Below are positions 49,201-60,828 of a stretch of DNA of 64,000 bases, one piece after another. Under the pieces are notes generated by a model. The model did not search any database and was not told the DNA's origin. It worked only from the letters and a program-made list of their open reading frames with translations. Position numbers and translations under genes: made by a program. This stretch comes from Typha latifolia (Eukaryota > Streptophyta > Magnoliopsida > Poales > Typhaceae): assembly GCA_019914945.1 (NCBI GenBank), contig CM034113.1, positions 8,846,850 to 8,910,849 on the forward strand. Reading direction: 5' to 3'. Every line of letters begins with the position of its first letter. Position 1 is the first letter of the stretch.

Positions 49201-52200
49201 ATATTATATGTAGATGTGTGTGTATGAGCTTTCACTTATAACTGAAGTGCATTTATAATAGCCAAAATGTAGGATTTCCCATCATGGTAGTACGTCCATA
49301 CTCTGTTGAGCTGTCAGAAATAAATGAGCCAATCAGCACGGGTCCTTCAACCCAATGCGACATATATATATGCTTATACTAGCCTCAGTAGGCATGCTGT
49401 AACTCAATGAAGGTTTGAAGATGAAAATGATTTCCTGTGACGATTTTGACATTTGTATACCAACCAGCATGGTTCAGAATGGGCATCAACATCTGAAATA
49501 CTTAGGAAATCTAGGCTATATGCGTCCAAAGTACATTTCACGAATATAGGTGATACAAAACTAATGATAAGACAGATATGTCAAAATATGATCTTTATAT
49601 GCTGATTCCTAAACTTAAACAGAATGTAAGGACATATGAATCAATAGGGTATACATTTTAAAAAAATGGGCAACCCACCCTCACAAGAATGTACATGATG
49701 CTATTCCTGTATACGTGGCTACGACTTTGATGGTAGAGTAAAGAATAATGACATAAAGAAACCTTGCTTCCTGTTGTGCAATTCGATCTTGACACAATTA
49801 CATCTTCACCACAAAAGGCTATAATAATTGTTACACATCTTATAATTCTGCAGTCTCCTGAAACTTTTATTTATCTGCATGAAGCTATTACAATCGGCAG
49901 CAATGTTGTTTGCATATTTCTAAATGCGATGGCTACTTACTACCCTACTACTGCATTAATGCAAGACAGATTGATAAAACGGTGGATTTTCAAACACCTA
50001 TCTTGCCTGAATAGGTAGGGTTTTTTTCCCTTTTATAAAGTTCACAGATAAACCCTCCCCATTACTTTCTTTCGCAGCTTTTCGAGCTTCCAATTTTGTT
50101 CAATATTATATTACATGGCCTTTTGGTTCATTTTTATTTCCAAAAGGAATATCTTATTTCAATTTGAAACAATCAGTAAATTAAAAGTCTCACTCTTTGC
50201 CCTCGTCTAGGTATTCCCATGTCTTCCTAGAGGGATTGCTCCTGGGTCATATGAGACTAGACTACAACCAAGAGAATAGTTCTTAGGTTTGACAGCAAAC
50301 TCCTCTACTATTTTATTCTGACGAGAAACTTCACAAGGACTCTCTGTACAGCCATATATTGCTCATATTTGTTACTTCTTATTCATCAACAGCCTTGCTC
50401 ATGTTGGCTATTTGAACATCATCAACATGAACTGTCAGTGATACTAGTGAAAATCATTTATTAAGGCCATAGAGAATACAGTTTCTTGGTCTAAGTACCA
50501 TGTAGTCGATGCACATTTGTCTAGCCAAGTCATATGCTTCTGGATCACCATAAACCTGATCTGCAACAGCACGAAAGAGACAATTTCCATCCTCTAGCAT
50601 CCTTTTGACCTCAAATCCCTTCACTCGTCTTATCTCAAGTTCAAAAATGCGTTCTCTCTCCTGAAACAAAAACCAACAAAAAAATTCAGGATATGCTAAA
50701 CAAAGGAAATAGTGGTATACGAGTCAAAATCACAATTAACAAGAAACAACAGGCAAGTATCTAGTGGAGAAGACATGAAGAGCATGAATTGAAGAACTAT
50801 TCTGAATTTTTTTCCTTACCATAACATACATCAAACTAGTATCAATTAGTACACAAAAGCACTCTACATCATTTTAATATACCAGCACGATGCACCATGT
50901 TGATCAAAGACAAGAATAAACCCAAGGGAAGGATACAAAACAACAAAAGAAAGATAAACTAACCAATACCCACTATAGCAACCTAAAATTGTATTCATCA
51001 AAAGTAAGCCAAATAAATCTAACCAGGATAAGCCAAATAAATCTAACCAGATTGTTCAGATGATGTGTTTGCATCTGGCAACATCAGAAAAGGTGCATCA
51101 ACTGAAACTAATAATGCCGTGAAAAAAATTAATAAATAAACTTCTGATGTTATTTGTCATTTTACCATTCTATCTTATCGTGATGCATTAAGTATAAATT
51201 AATATCTTCTCTCACAACTTTCTTTCATATCCATTTTTCCTTACACACCTTAAACACACACACACACAGAGACTAAGCCATGCAGTGCAATTAGAGTCTC
51301 CTTGTAAGACGGTAAGGATAAAATTATTCTAGTTGAGTCTTAAACATTTCTATGCCAGATAAGTACTAAAAAACGAATCTACATGCAACAAGAAGGTGAA
51401 TTGAGAAAATGAAATCTGGCAACTACTTGAAAAACATAACTAGTGCAGAAATACAAGGTGGACAGAATCAGCGACAACCATTATCTGACGGTTCTTTTCA
51501 TTATGAATTTCAAGAAGTAAATATAGTTTGTAAGTCAGCCTGAAGTGATTAAAACAAAGAGTAAGTGAACACATCTTACTGCATCATCATATGAGGACGG
51601 ATAGCATGGACCTTGTTCATCTGCACTGTTGTAACCTTCGCCTTCAGCATGTGACCTGGGAGAAGTAGGCCGAGAACCAGAGGGAGATGACCGAGTTGTG
51701 ACTGTGGGCCAGACTGATCCCCTTCTTGATGAACCAACCCTCACGCTATTGGAACCCCCTGAAGCTGTTCTCCACAAGCCCAGATTTGTCCCAGATGGTT
51801 TTGGCGGTGGAGCAGGAGGAGGTGGAGGGTAAGAAGCACCTGAAATAATCCGAGATGCACCAATCCCCAACTGCACAGAATCATCATGCCCACTCACCTC
51901 TTCCGCCACAACTTCAGAATCCAATGAAGCATCATCCTTCGAAGATTTCACCTTGTCAACGCTGTCATCAGATTCCCTCTCAACTACGCTCCTCTGGGAA
52001 CTTTCAGGCAGAAGCTCATCATTCTTGGTGGCTCTATCCTCGATGTTCCCAAGCTGATCCCCGGCATCTAAAACCCCAATTTCTTGAAGGAGCTCCTTTT
52101 CTTGTTCCTCCTCCTTCGATGTCGAGGCAGCAGACTGATGAGAAGAAGTTTGTGGCAGCGAAGACGACGGTGGCCGATTAGCATTTGAGGAGGAGCCGGC

Positions 52201-52230
52201 CGACCCTCTCTGGACAAAGATCCTAGTCAT
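46251..52230 (-). CDS. OTLD1: OTU-domain deubiquitinase (OTLD1-like), 532 aa
   Basis: Eight coding exons: complement(join(46251..46492,46590..46764,47145..47210,47475..47620,47714..47792,48187..48264,50499..50660,51580..52230)), all in phase. The first 217 residues are a Ser/Pro-rich disordered region with a polyproline run. The OTU domain starts at about 218; catalytic Cys244 is in EDGNCLFRAVADQVYGD and catalytic His349 in HHGNHYNSLVDP. A C-terminal UBA-like helical segment covers about 470-515 (SMQIVLSMGFTYMQAIEAYS). The architecture matches Arabidopsis OTLD1 (OTU6), a histone deubiquitinase that works with a lysine-specific demethylase in gene silencing. Activity and target here are inferred. 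Introns of 2.2 kb and 0.9 kb flank the Cys exon. The 5'UTR extends upstream and includes GA runs. Confidence 0.95.
51005..51052. repeat. Two tandem 24-bp units in the first coding intron of the OTU gene
   Basis: The unit TAAGCCAAATAAATCTAACC plus four bases occurs twice in tandem, with one or two differences at the end. Confidence 0.85.
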
Positions 52231-52990
52231 CTTTTCCTGTGCAGAATCTTGATCCTTCCAGTAATTCCACTTTCTTCACTCTCTTTTTCTTGTTGAGGGC
52301 TCAAAGGCTCCAAGTAAAGATCATTCCTTTATCCCGAGTTCTAACCTTAGGAGCAGTTATACCAATCCCTCGGCCAACCTTCTTCTCCGACCCAACCAAT
52401 TTCAGCATCCCCCTACCAATTCTCATCAGAACCAGAGACCACCTCTTCAAGTCAACTCAGAGGGAGAGAACCTTCACAAGGCACCCATTTCAACGCAAGA
52501 AAGGCGAAATAATCCCATAACACTCACGAAATTACCCTGAGATAACCCTAAAATCCAAGAATCTCAGAGAAAGCCCAAATAAAACCCAGAAAGAGAAGCC
52601 AGAAACAGCAGCTCTCGCCGAATACTGAACAACTTCAAGAACGGGCGATGTTGGCGCAAAGAAAAGAATCGGAGCAGAGAGAGAGAGAGGGAGAGAGAGA
52701 GATCGCTTACATCTAGGGATTTGGAAGAGGATTCCAGATCCAAGGCGGAAGCAATCGACGAATCCTCGATCCGAACTTGGATTACTCTCACCTTTAACTC
52801 CACTCTGAGAGAGAGAGAGAGATGAGGGAGGAGAGTGGAGAAAAAAACGTGAAGGGGAGAGTTTGGGAGAACGGAAAGAGGAAAGAAACGGGGAAAAGAA
52901 ACGGATAGAAGAAACGGGGAAAAAAGGTTTTCGCATCTTTATACTGGGAATTGGCTCCTGCCGGCCGCCACCGACACGTGGCTGTCGCAC
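52231..52990 (-). other. 5'UTR and promoter of the OTU gene
   Basis: Non-coding on the gene strand. GA-rich runs occur at 52674-52702 and 52806-52823. A donor-like GTAAGC in the minus strand near 52705 (after GATGT) suggests a 5'UTR intron ending before the ATG. Open frames here are low-complexity. Confidence 0.45.
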
Positions 52991-55028
52991 GTGAGAGGCG
53001 TTTCGCTTACTGGTATGGAATATGGATCCCTTGTCAGAGGTCGGAGTAAAGTAGAGGTGAGAATTTTACTCCGCACGTAAATTTACACTTTTGGGTTTTT
53101 GCCTATAATATAAGAATTATTCTCATATTTTAGTTCTCCAGTGAAAATAAAAACATAATGATTTTCAATGTTTGGATCAAGCCCTTGCATCTTATATTTT
53201 TTTTCTATTTATTCTTTTGAAGATAAAAGTCTAAAATATACTTAATATAATATTATTATTTCACTATTGCAATGATGTGAACAATAATAAATATTTGCTC
53301 TCCTTCTAATATATCTATGTAATAATTAATATACATACTTACGCAAATTAGTTTGACTTTTTAAATGTATTATTATGTTATTTTATCTTAGAAAACATAT
53401 ATAATAACGTATGTTTATTAAATAATATAGGTAAAATAATGAATTTTGCAAATTAACTATAATCTATATTATTAGATACTAAGAACTAAGTAAACTAAGA
53501 AATTTATAAAAAAAAATAAGTGTTTAATAACTATGAATAATGTAATTAAACTATGGAATATAAAATACAAATACTCAATAAAAGTGCTTACATAAAAAAA
53601 TTAAAAAAATTAAAAAAAATATCAATGTTCAATAACTATAAATTACATAATAAAATAGTAAATAAAAAATATAAGTATTTAATAACTAAATTGTGAAACT
53701 TGTAAGAAATACTGGTGGGAAATAATATACATTAACTAGTAAGTGCGAATTATATTGAATAATCATGAACAACTAAATTACTAACTACATAAATTATTAA
53801 TTAACTAACCTCCGACTAAAAATGTACGAACTTAAACTGATTGCCAATTAAATAGTTAAAAGAAAAATCCCTAAATTTATTTCGCACTTAAGTCATATAT
53901 ATACGAAATACAAAAGTAATAAATGCAAACTATGTTGTATATTTTTTTTATTTGACGAGAGGAATAATAATAGAGTGTGCTTGCAATTTCATTTTACTTA
54001 TTATTCAACTCGAATATTTAGTAGAAAATAAACTACAACAGAAAAGGTTGCAATACAATTAGATGAAATTTTATGTATTAAAACTATATAAATTTAAATA
54101 AAAAATTATTGTAATTTTCATTTCTAAAATAAGTGGGCTCCATTTGGTAACAACCATTATCATATAACTATTAAGGGATACTAAAATACAATTTATCACT
54201 GTAATATAATTATGCAAGCCTTAATAGAATAGTGCGAAGATGGTTAAAGAGGTTCTTATTGTATAGATATTTGTTTTCACTTATTTAAATAAAACGCCAT
54301 GGTTAAAGGGGGTAAAAGTGAATTTAACATTCTCTTCGTGGAGATTGTGAGTCGGAATGACGCTGGTCTGACTCACTGTACCCTTTATGCCAATTGATAA
54401 AATTGAAAAGTTAGTTGCACGCACTTCGGACACCCAAAAGTACACTCTCTCGCTTAACCCTCGGGGCCCACCGAATGAGTACGTCGCAAGTAGGTGTCTG
54501 TTTCGTATGAATCGGTGGCCCGGCTCCTATAATATTTCTATCCACAAAGAAGTAAAGCTGTATACGTGTCGCTCAAAGAGTCACCTTTTTGTTTGGAAAA
54601 GCTGTTTGCTGTGATGCAAAGAAGAGATACGAATTGGAGTCACGGAGAAGACCGGAGGGAATCGGATGCGATCCAAGGAACACGGAAGAGATTACCGGGA
54701 TAATTAAGTTTTGCTCAAACTCAAGCAATTATTTAATTGTTTATTAAAAAAATTATTTAGTGTTTTGGTGGCTCGGCTCAATAGCTTAACTCAACTAATG
54801 GCTCAGCGGTGTGGTTAGTTTGGAAAGTAGTTCAGCAGTTTGACGTTTTAGAGCAAATATCAATGATAGTTTAATTCGGAATAATTATTCATCGATGCAC
54901 ATAATTTGAAGCCTAAACTAATTAGCTTATCATATTAGTTAAAACTCTATATGGTAAAAAATTATTTGTTCAGCCTAAGTGTCTACGTATTTAAGAATGA
55001 TTGACTTTTTGTCTAGCTTATATCTAAC
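52991..55028. other. AT-rich intergenic region, no gene seen
   Basis: About 2 kb of strongly AT-rich sequence with many short A and T runs. A short GC-richer patch lies around 54340-54680 with an open frame of 75 codons but no family resemblance. It ends at the second hAT-like element. Confidence 0.6.
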
Positions 55029-56361
55029 TAGAAGGTGACAAATCTTAACCTGACCCAATAACCCGACACGATAATCTGACTCTTAATCGAACTTAGATTT
55101 AGTATAATCGGGTTCGGGTCGTAAACTATTTAATAATCGGGTCGTGTTCAAGTTTATATAGGTGACATGTTTTGACCCGTTTGACTCGTTTAAGTATACG
55201 GGTCAGGTCGTATTAGGTCGGGTCAACCCGCTAAACTGCTAACTCGCCAACATATATATATAAGGTAACTAAAGTCTAAAACCTAAATGACCCTCTCATT
55301 CTCTCCACTCTCCGCTCTTCAGCCACAGCCAACTCATCTCACCAAAAGGAGAAAAACATTTTGTCGTGCCTCCTCTCTTTCCTCTCTCTCTCCAGTCGTT
55401 GTCTGCCGCGAGCTGCCCTTTCCTCTGGAGCACCTGTTGCGCTGGCCCATGAGCTCGACGAAGACGAATACGAATACGAGATCTCCATTGCGATTGAGGT
55501 AGACACAATGGTCAAGGTAGGCAGTGACGATGGCATCAAATTTAGTGATAGCAGCTTCCATGCTGACTTCAACGGGCTCCTAGCCATTATAGACGTGTTA
55601 CAAGCCACAGGATGAGCTCGCCTTGTATAGAGAGTTGACAGCGATCTCCATGCGATGCATGGTGGACGTGGTTTGGAAGAAGGAGAGGAGCTCGGAGGAG
55701 ATCGTATTGACGGAGCGAGAGGGGGATCGATCTGGTTACCAGTGAAGGGAACGCTCGTTTCGGTTGTTAGGGTTTCGTCGCTGAAGGTAGAGGAGAAGCC
55801 ATGAAAAGTGACAGAGAGGAAGCAAATGGAGGAGGTGGAAGAAGAAGAGAGGCGACGAAGGAACGCAATGATCGTCATCTCCTGAAAAATAGGAAGGGGG
55901 AGGAGAAAGAAGAGCAAGTATTTTATTTTTATTATTATTATTATTATTTTAAAATTTAGGAAGAAGAGCAAGCAGAGGAAATGGATTAATACTTCGGTGG
56001 ACATGTGACACATGTTTGGCCTGATGAGATGAACATATATGTATTAGGATTGTAATTTTAATTATGTATGAGTTTTGAGTGGTAAGAAATTATTTTGTTT
56101 GTATAATACACTGTTTATATAGGATAAATCAGAAAAATATTATATTATATTTTATTAAGATTTATATTAAACGAGTTAGACAGGTCGTGTTAATGTGTTG
56201 GGTTAATACAATCTGTTTAAGTATACGGGTTAGACGGATCGTTTATTAAACGGGTTAGGCGGGTCGGGTCATGTTATCCGTTTATTAATCGGGTCGTGTT
56301 CGTGTCAAGATAAAATTGATCCGACCAAAACCCACTTAACCCGACCCGATTCTCACCCCTA
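55029..56361. mobile_element. Non-autonomous hAT-like element carrying a captured gene fragment
   Basis: The right end is TAGGGGTGAGAATCGGG (minus strand, ending at 56361). The left end at 55029 is the related but diverged TAGAAGGTGACAAATC. Flanking 8-mers TATCTAAC (55021-55028) and TATCTGAC (56362-56369) differ by one base and look like an aged target duplication. Both subterminal zones (about 55045-55250 and 56180-56350) are full of GGGTC/GACCC and CGGGT motifs in both orientations. No transposase is present. The interior carries a broken piece of a pyruvate dehydrogenase E1-alpha gene. The right terminal sequence is the same TAGGGGTGA start as the 4.5-kb hAT element. Confidence 0.75.
55409..55878 (-). 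pseudogene. Captured 5' fragment of pyruvate dehydrogenase E1-alpha (mitochondrial type)
   Basis: On the minus strand the ATG at 55876-55878 opens a presequence-like region (FLRRLSSSSTSSI) and continues to TTETSVPFTG. After a frame change it reads HRMEIAVNSLYKA, two stops, then [37 protein letters not shown]. These follow, in order, the N-terminal third of plant mitochondrial PDH E1-alpha (presequence, ETSVPF motif, RMEIA..SLYKAK, GMEAA, AYRDHC, SRGKGGS). The coding lesions are one shift near 55710, two stops near 55585-55615, and a short FVFV insertion. No intron-like gap is seen across the fragment. It lies inside the hAT-like element, so it is a transduplicated host sequence and not a working gene. 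Confidence 0.8.
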
Positions 56362-56369
56362 TATCTGAC

Positions 56370-56991
56370 CTTTGGGTTTATAAATAATAAGAAAAGAAAA
56401 GTTCTGCTATGTTAGTAATGTTATGTCTTAAATTGGTAGGTATTTTAACTTTAAAAATTATTATGAAAAAAATTATTTTATGTTTAAGTAATTTAACTTA
56501 ATGATTTGGTTTGGTTTGATTAATGACTACAGTAAAAGGAGCAACTTATCATTGCGGTTAATATCTCAATGTTATTTAATTCGGAGCAATACATACTAAA
56601 AGCTTAAATTAACGGTTTGTTATATTAGTGTCTATAGATATTTATATATCTAGAGATGCTTGGTCCAATCCAAATCTAGTCTTCGAGCTGTCCAATAATA
56701 TAAGAAACCATGTATACATTCTTACTCTTTAACCCTATAAAAAAATAATTGCTCCACCGGGCTATCTCATTCCACGTGGACGTAGCACCCTCCTAGGCCG
56801 CGTCACCCTAAAGGCAAGGTCCAGTGGCGATCCTCCACCTGGCTCAATCTAGAACCTCGCCGCGAGCACCGGTTGCATGCTCCACGGGCTCCTCCAATCC
56901 CGCCACGTGTCCGAGCCTCCTGCGTGGATCCCCGCCCCCACACACTCTCAAGCGGCTCCCCTTCGCCCTCCCGAGCTCGTGCTCGATCGCC
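56370..56991. other. Intergenic sequence and bZIP leader
   Basis: AT-rich up to 56740, where TATAAAAAA (about 56736) could be the bZIP TATA box. It then becomes GC-rich. An out-of-frame ATG at 56876 lies in the presumed leader. Confidence 0.45.
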
Positions 56992-58462
56992 ATGGGAGGC
57001 CAAGGCGAAGATCTCGGGTCGGATTCCAACCCGTTACCTCCGCCCTGCCATTGCGGGTCGGGCGGAATGGCGGAGTTGGAGCTCGACGCGGCTCACGCCC
57101 TGGCGGATCTCTCGGCTACCGGACGAGCCGACGACGAGAACTCTCAGAAGAAGTTGACGTCGGACTCCGAGGTAACTCGTCGCCGATTTTTCTCAAAGCC
57201 CGTGTTCTGAGTAGGAAGAAATAATTTCTTTTTACTCTTCTTCTGTTGTTTCCATGTAGCTTGCGCAGAGAAGAGTTGACGATGAAGGCGTCGACGAAGA
57301 AAGCTCGAAAGCCCAACTGAACTTAGAATTGGGTAAAGTAGGAGTCAATTGCTACAGTATGAAGCAGAATCCAACTGAGGTATTTATATACTCCAAGGTA
57401 CAAATTTCGAATCTTTTTTAGATTCTGAAACTTTTGAATCTTGCAGGGTGAGAAAGAGGCGAAGAGATTGCGTAGAGTTTTAGCTAATAGGGAATCAGCT
57501 AGGCAAACTATTCGTCGCAGACAGGCAAATTAAAGAAGCGATTTTTTTTTTTCAAAAAATTATTTGTAGCTAAATGTTTGATTTCTTATGTTAATTCTCT
57601 ATTACTTCTCTTGCTTAGACCATTCGCGAAGAGCTAACCAGAAAAGTTGCAGATTTGTCATCAGAGAATGAGAATATGAAGCTGGTATTATAAATTATCT
57701 CATGTTATCGTATCGATTTATATGCTAATGACGTAGAATTTATGGATGTAGGAGAAGGAAATGACCATGAAAGAGTACCACTCATTGAAAGACCAAAACA
57801 AACAACTAAAAGATCAAGTAAAAAAATTCCTCGACGACAGAGGATCTACCGATGATTCTGACAGGATTCAGTTTGATCATTTGTAGATGGCAAACACAAA
57901 GAAGACTTGTTCCAATACGAGATTAGAATGTACGGCGCCGCCAGTGGAGACACCGTCTTCCTCGACTATGTACCCGGTTACGCTTTACGGCGCACCGCCT
58001 TTGATGCCGTACGTTTGGCGATCCTGGCCTACTTGCCAGCCGTGCGGCGGCGAACAAGGTAATGCGACCGTCGGCGGGCCGTTCTGTTTGCCGCCGTGTG
58101 CTTGGTTCTATCCTCTGCTTCAAGATGGCTCTAGTAGTAGAGAGCATAATATAACTCCGGAGTTAGATAAGAAGGTATCTTTGCCTAGCATGGAGGAAGA
58201 AGAAGTAGTTGCTTGCCCCCTAACTTTAGCCATTGAGGAAGAAGAGGAGACTAATGTTTTAGATAAAGTAGTTGCAACATCTTTAACAGCTGTTCGGATT
58301 GAATCAGAAACAAATCAGCATGAGAATTTTGTGACAAAAGACTCAAAAGTAGGGTGTTCTAATCCTGGTGCAAAATTAGCCAATGTAGCAGCAGCAGATG
58401 CCAGGAAGAGGAGGAAGGAGATCACAAAGTTGAAGCTCTTGCATGGGAGGAATCGAGGATAA
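56992..58462 (+). CDS. bZIP transcription factor with atypical basic region, 361 aa
   Basis: The model is join(56992..57171,57260..57379,57447..57524,57619..57684,57752..57817,57887..58462), in phase throughout. The basic region is LANRESARQTIRRRQ at 112-126. The invariant Asn is N114, but the residue eight positions on is Ile122, not Arg, so this belongs to the unusual N-x7-I plant bZIPs. The zipper heptads are L132, L139, M146, T153, L160 and L167. The last exon encodes a Pro-rich and aromatic region (PPLMPYVW, CAWFYPL), an acidic run, and a basic tail (ARKRRKEITKLK) that may be a nuclear signal. Intron 3 appears to use a GC donor (GCAAAT). The last intron is 69 bp. DNA target and role are unknown. 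The gene converges with the NAC gene. Confidence 0.87.
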
Positions 58463-58499
58463 CCTCTGTAGGCTTTTGGGATTGAGAATTTTGCAGAGA

Positions 58500-58534
58500 T
58501 TTGTTTGTTTGTTTGTTTGTTTGTTTGTTTGTTT
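58500..58534. repeat. (TTTG)n microsatellite in the bZIP 3'UTR
   Basis: About eight TTTG units starting 38 bp after the bZIP stop. Confidence 0.9.
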
Positions 58535-58818
58535 AATCTTCTCGTCTTCAAAGTAACTGCTCAAGAGCATCTGATATTGTTGTATTGTGCTCTTCAATGT
58601 AACATAACAATAAGACATGACAAGAGTTGACTCCTATTTAAATACCATCCTGGAGTAATTATGTTCTGCTTCTTAGAAATTAAACAAAAAAGTTTCCAAT
58701 TTGCATCCTTAATTAAAGGTTGGCAATTGGTTGCTCTGTTCATGAGAATTACAGACAGAGATTGATTCAGTGGAGAGTACACTAAAAAACAAAAGGAGAG
58801 TAGAATTCCTTGCAACTA

Positions 58819-59849
58819 CTAGCTAAAATCCATATCAAACTCATTGAGGACATTCCAGTCAGCAGCTCCCCCAGTAGCCGGAACCTGAAAGCCGGCGTCA
58901 TCGCCGGAAGGTGAGCTGTCGCGAGAAAACGGTTGCTCGAGCGGCGTCGGATTTCCGATGTTCGCCGGGTTAAGCGGCCGGCGATCGAAAGATCTCAGGG
59001 TTGCTGTTTTGACGTAAACTCTGCATAAACTGAATTCATTTCTCAACTGCGAGACCACAAGAAAAAAAATAATAACAATCATCATTTTATTCAGAGAAAT
59101 TTATCAAAAACATTTACATTTTATTTTTATTGTTGTTCTAAAGTTTCAAAAGCACCACGCCGTTAACATATAACTAAATTAATGTAAAACATTATTGAGG
59201 TAAAATTTACTCGCGGTAATATTTTAAGTAAAATAATTATTGAATGTAGATATATCTGAATAACAATAAGCAGATCAAAAAAGTTTTACCCTTGGAGGTG
59301 CATTTGGTACACCCAAATCTCCTTCTTGAAGAGCTTTATACTCGTTCATCTTCCACACGGTTTTGGACCCAGTTGGAGCTCTCCCTTCGTAGAACACCAT
59401 GGTCCTCTTCACGCCGATCACCCGGTTGCTCGTCGAGTAGACGTAGCTCGGCGACCCGGTCGCCTTCCAATAGCCGGAAGGGGTCGTCCGCGTCGGCCGC
59501 CCGCCTTGGCTCTCCCTCTCTTGCCTAGGGCAAAAGAAGAACCACTGCTCCTGGTCCCGAACACTTGCGGCCCCCGACATAGCTGCACAAAAGTTGGGAC
59601 CAATTAATTATCTAACATGGTATCAGAACCAGCGAGTCTATGAAACAACCAGACATACGATAATGAGATAGAAAAGAAAAGAAAAGCTCACTCACATGGA
59701 AGAAGAGATGGATCGCAGCAGTAAACGTCGGTGACCGGAATAAGGCGTTCGATATCCTGCCTTGTGTTCTCCAGCTTGTTGTGAAGATAGAAGGAGAGCA
59801 ATTCTTCTTCTGTTGGATAGAAACGAAAGCCTAACGGGTAATCACTCAT
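58819..59849 (-). CDS. NAC transcription factor (NAC090-like), 224 aa
   Basis: The model is complement(join(58819..59046,59290..59582,59696..59849)), with the usual NAC exon pattern. Subdomain A is [20 protein letters not shown] follows with [19 protein letters not shown] has [10 protein letters not shown] and [16 protein letters not shown] has [19 protein letters not shown] and WKMNEY, and E is [10 protein letters not shown]. The NAC domain occupies residues 3-165. The C-terminal region is short (about 60 residues) and ends [12 protein letters not shown], an acidic/aromatic tail typical of an activation motif. NAC090-type proteins are linked to senescence and salicylate/ROS responses; that role here is inference. 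No C-terminal membrane helix is present. Confidence 0.94.
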
Positions 59850-60514
59850 TATTAAATATAGCTTTATATATGTCTATATATACGTAAATTTCTCTTCCTT
59901 TCTGGCTATCTAATAGGGTATCCAATATTAATGGAACTTAATTAGCACTATCTATAAGCTTGCAAAGTGAACTTGATGTATGATGTGAATTGTGAAGAAG
60001 AAGCTGTGAATGTATATATATATATATAGAGATAAGATAATTGGGGTTCTGAGAAATTTCAAGTCTAAATACAACTCCTTAAACAGTGATGTGAACATGA
60101 ACGAGTCATCCTGGGACACTTGAGTTGATGAGACCATTAGTCTTGAGGTCAATGTCTCATTCCTGTCTTCCGGAAACCTCATCGACTTAATAATCTCAAA
60201 AGTAACTTAGTTTTTATGGGAAGTTAGGCCAAGAGTTTAGAGTGAGATCTTTAATTAAACTTTACACGAGGAACTCAGAATTATAGCCTCCAAAAGGATT
60301 AATGTCGATAATACCCCCCCTAATTTACTCCTTTGGACCAAGTCAAATGGATCATTAGTCACAGGGTATTTATTATTAGTTAAGTTAGTGGATCCCAATT
60401 ACCAACACGGTTGAGTATATGGCTCGAATTAGAATGTTGAGTCGTTTCGTACGAGAAGCGCGTGACACCTGCACTCTGTTTGATAGGAACGTAGGAGAGA
60501 AGGTCCAGTGGAAG

Positions 60515-60828
60515 GAGTTTTTTTTTACCAAACTAGCCCTATTTTAATTTATTTTTACAAAAATAAATTATTTTATTTTATCCTAAAACGCTGATTAGTT
60601 TAGGGTTATATATATATATATATATAAATCCTTTTAGCTTAAATTTTTAATTAATTAAGAAAAAAATTACAATGATGAATTGATTAGTATTTTTGAAAAT
60701 ACTAATTAATTTAATATTTTTATTAGGACTACAGTAAATTAAACTCTATTTAATAATAACTAAATTTGAGAGATAGTCTATTTTTATAAAAATAAATAAA
60801 AAAGAGGGCTAGTTTGGTCAAAAACTCC
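60515..60828. repeat. Foldback (MITE-like) element, ~314 bp
   Basis: The left end GGAGTTTTT..ACCAAACTAGCCCT at 60515-60540 is matched by its reverse complement AGGGCTAGTTTGGTCAAAAACTCC at 60805-60828. Pairing continues inward through ATTTATTTTTA. The AT-rich middle has no coding capacity. Confidence 0.75.

Noticed and set aside
55339..56013. Minus-strand 224-codon frame as a functional gene
   Set aside because: It covers the captured PDH fragment in one frame only; the homology switches frame and meets stops.
58315..58618. Frames containing a Lys-Gln-Thr-Asn repeat
   Set aside because: Translation of the TTTG microsatellite in the bZIP 3'UTR.
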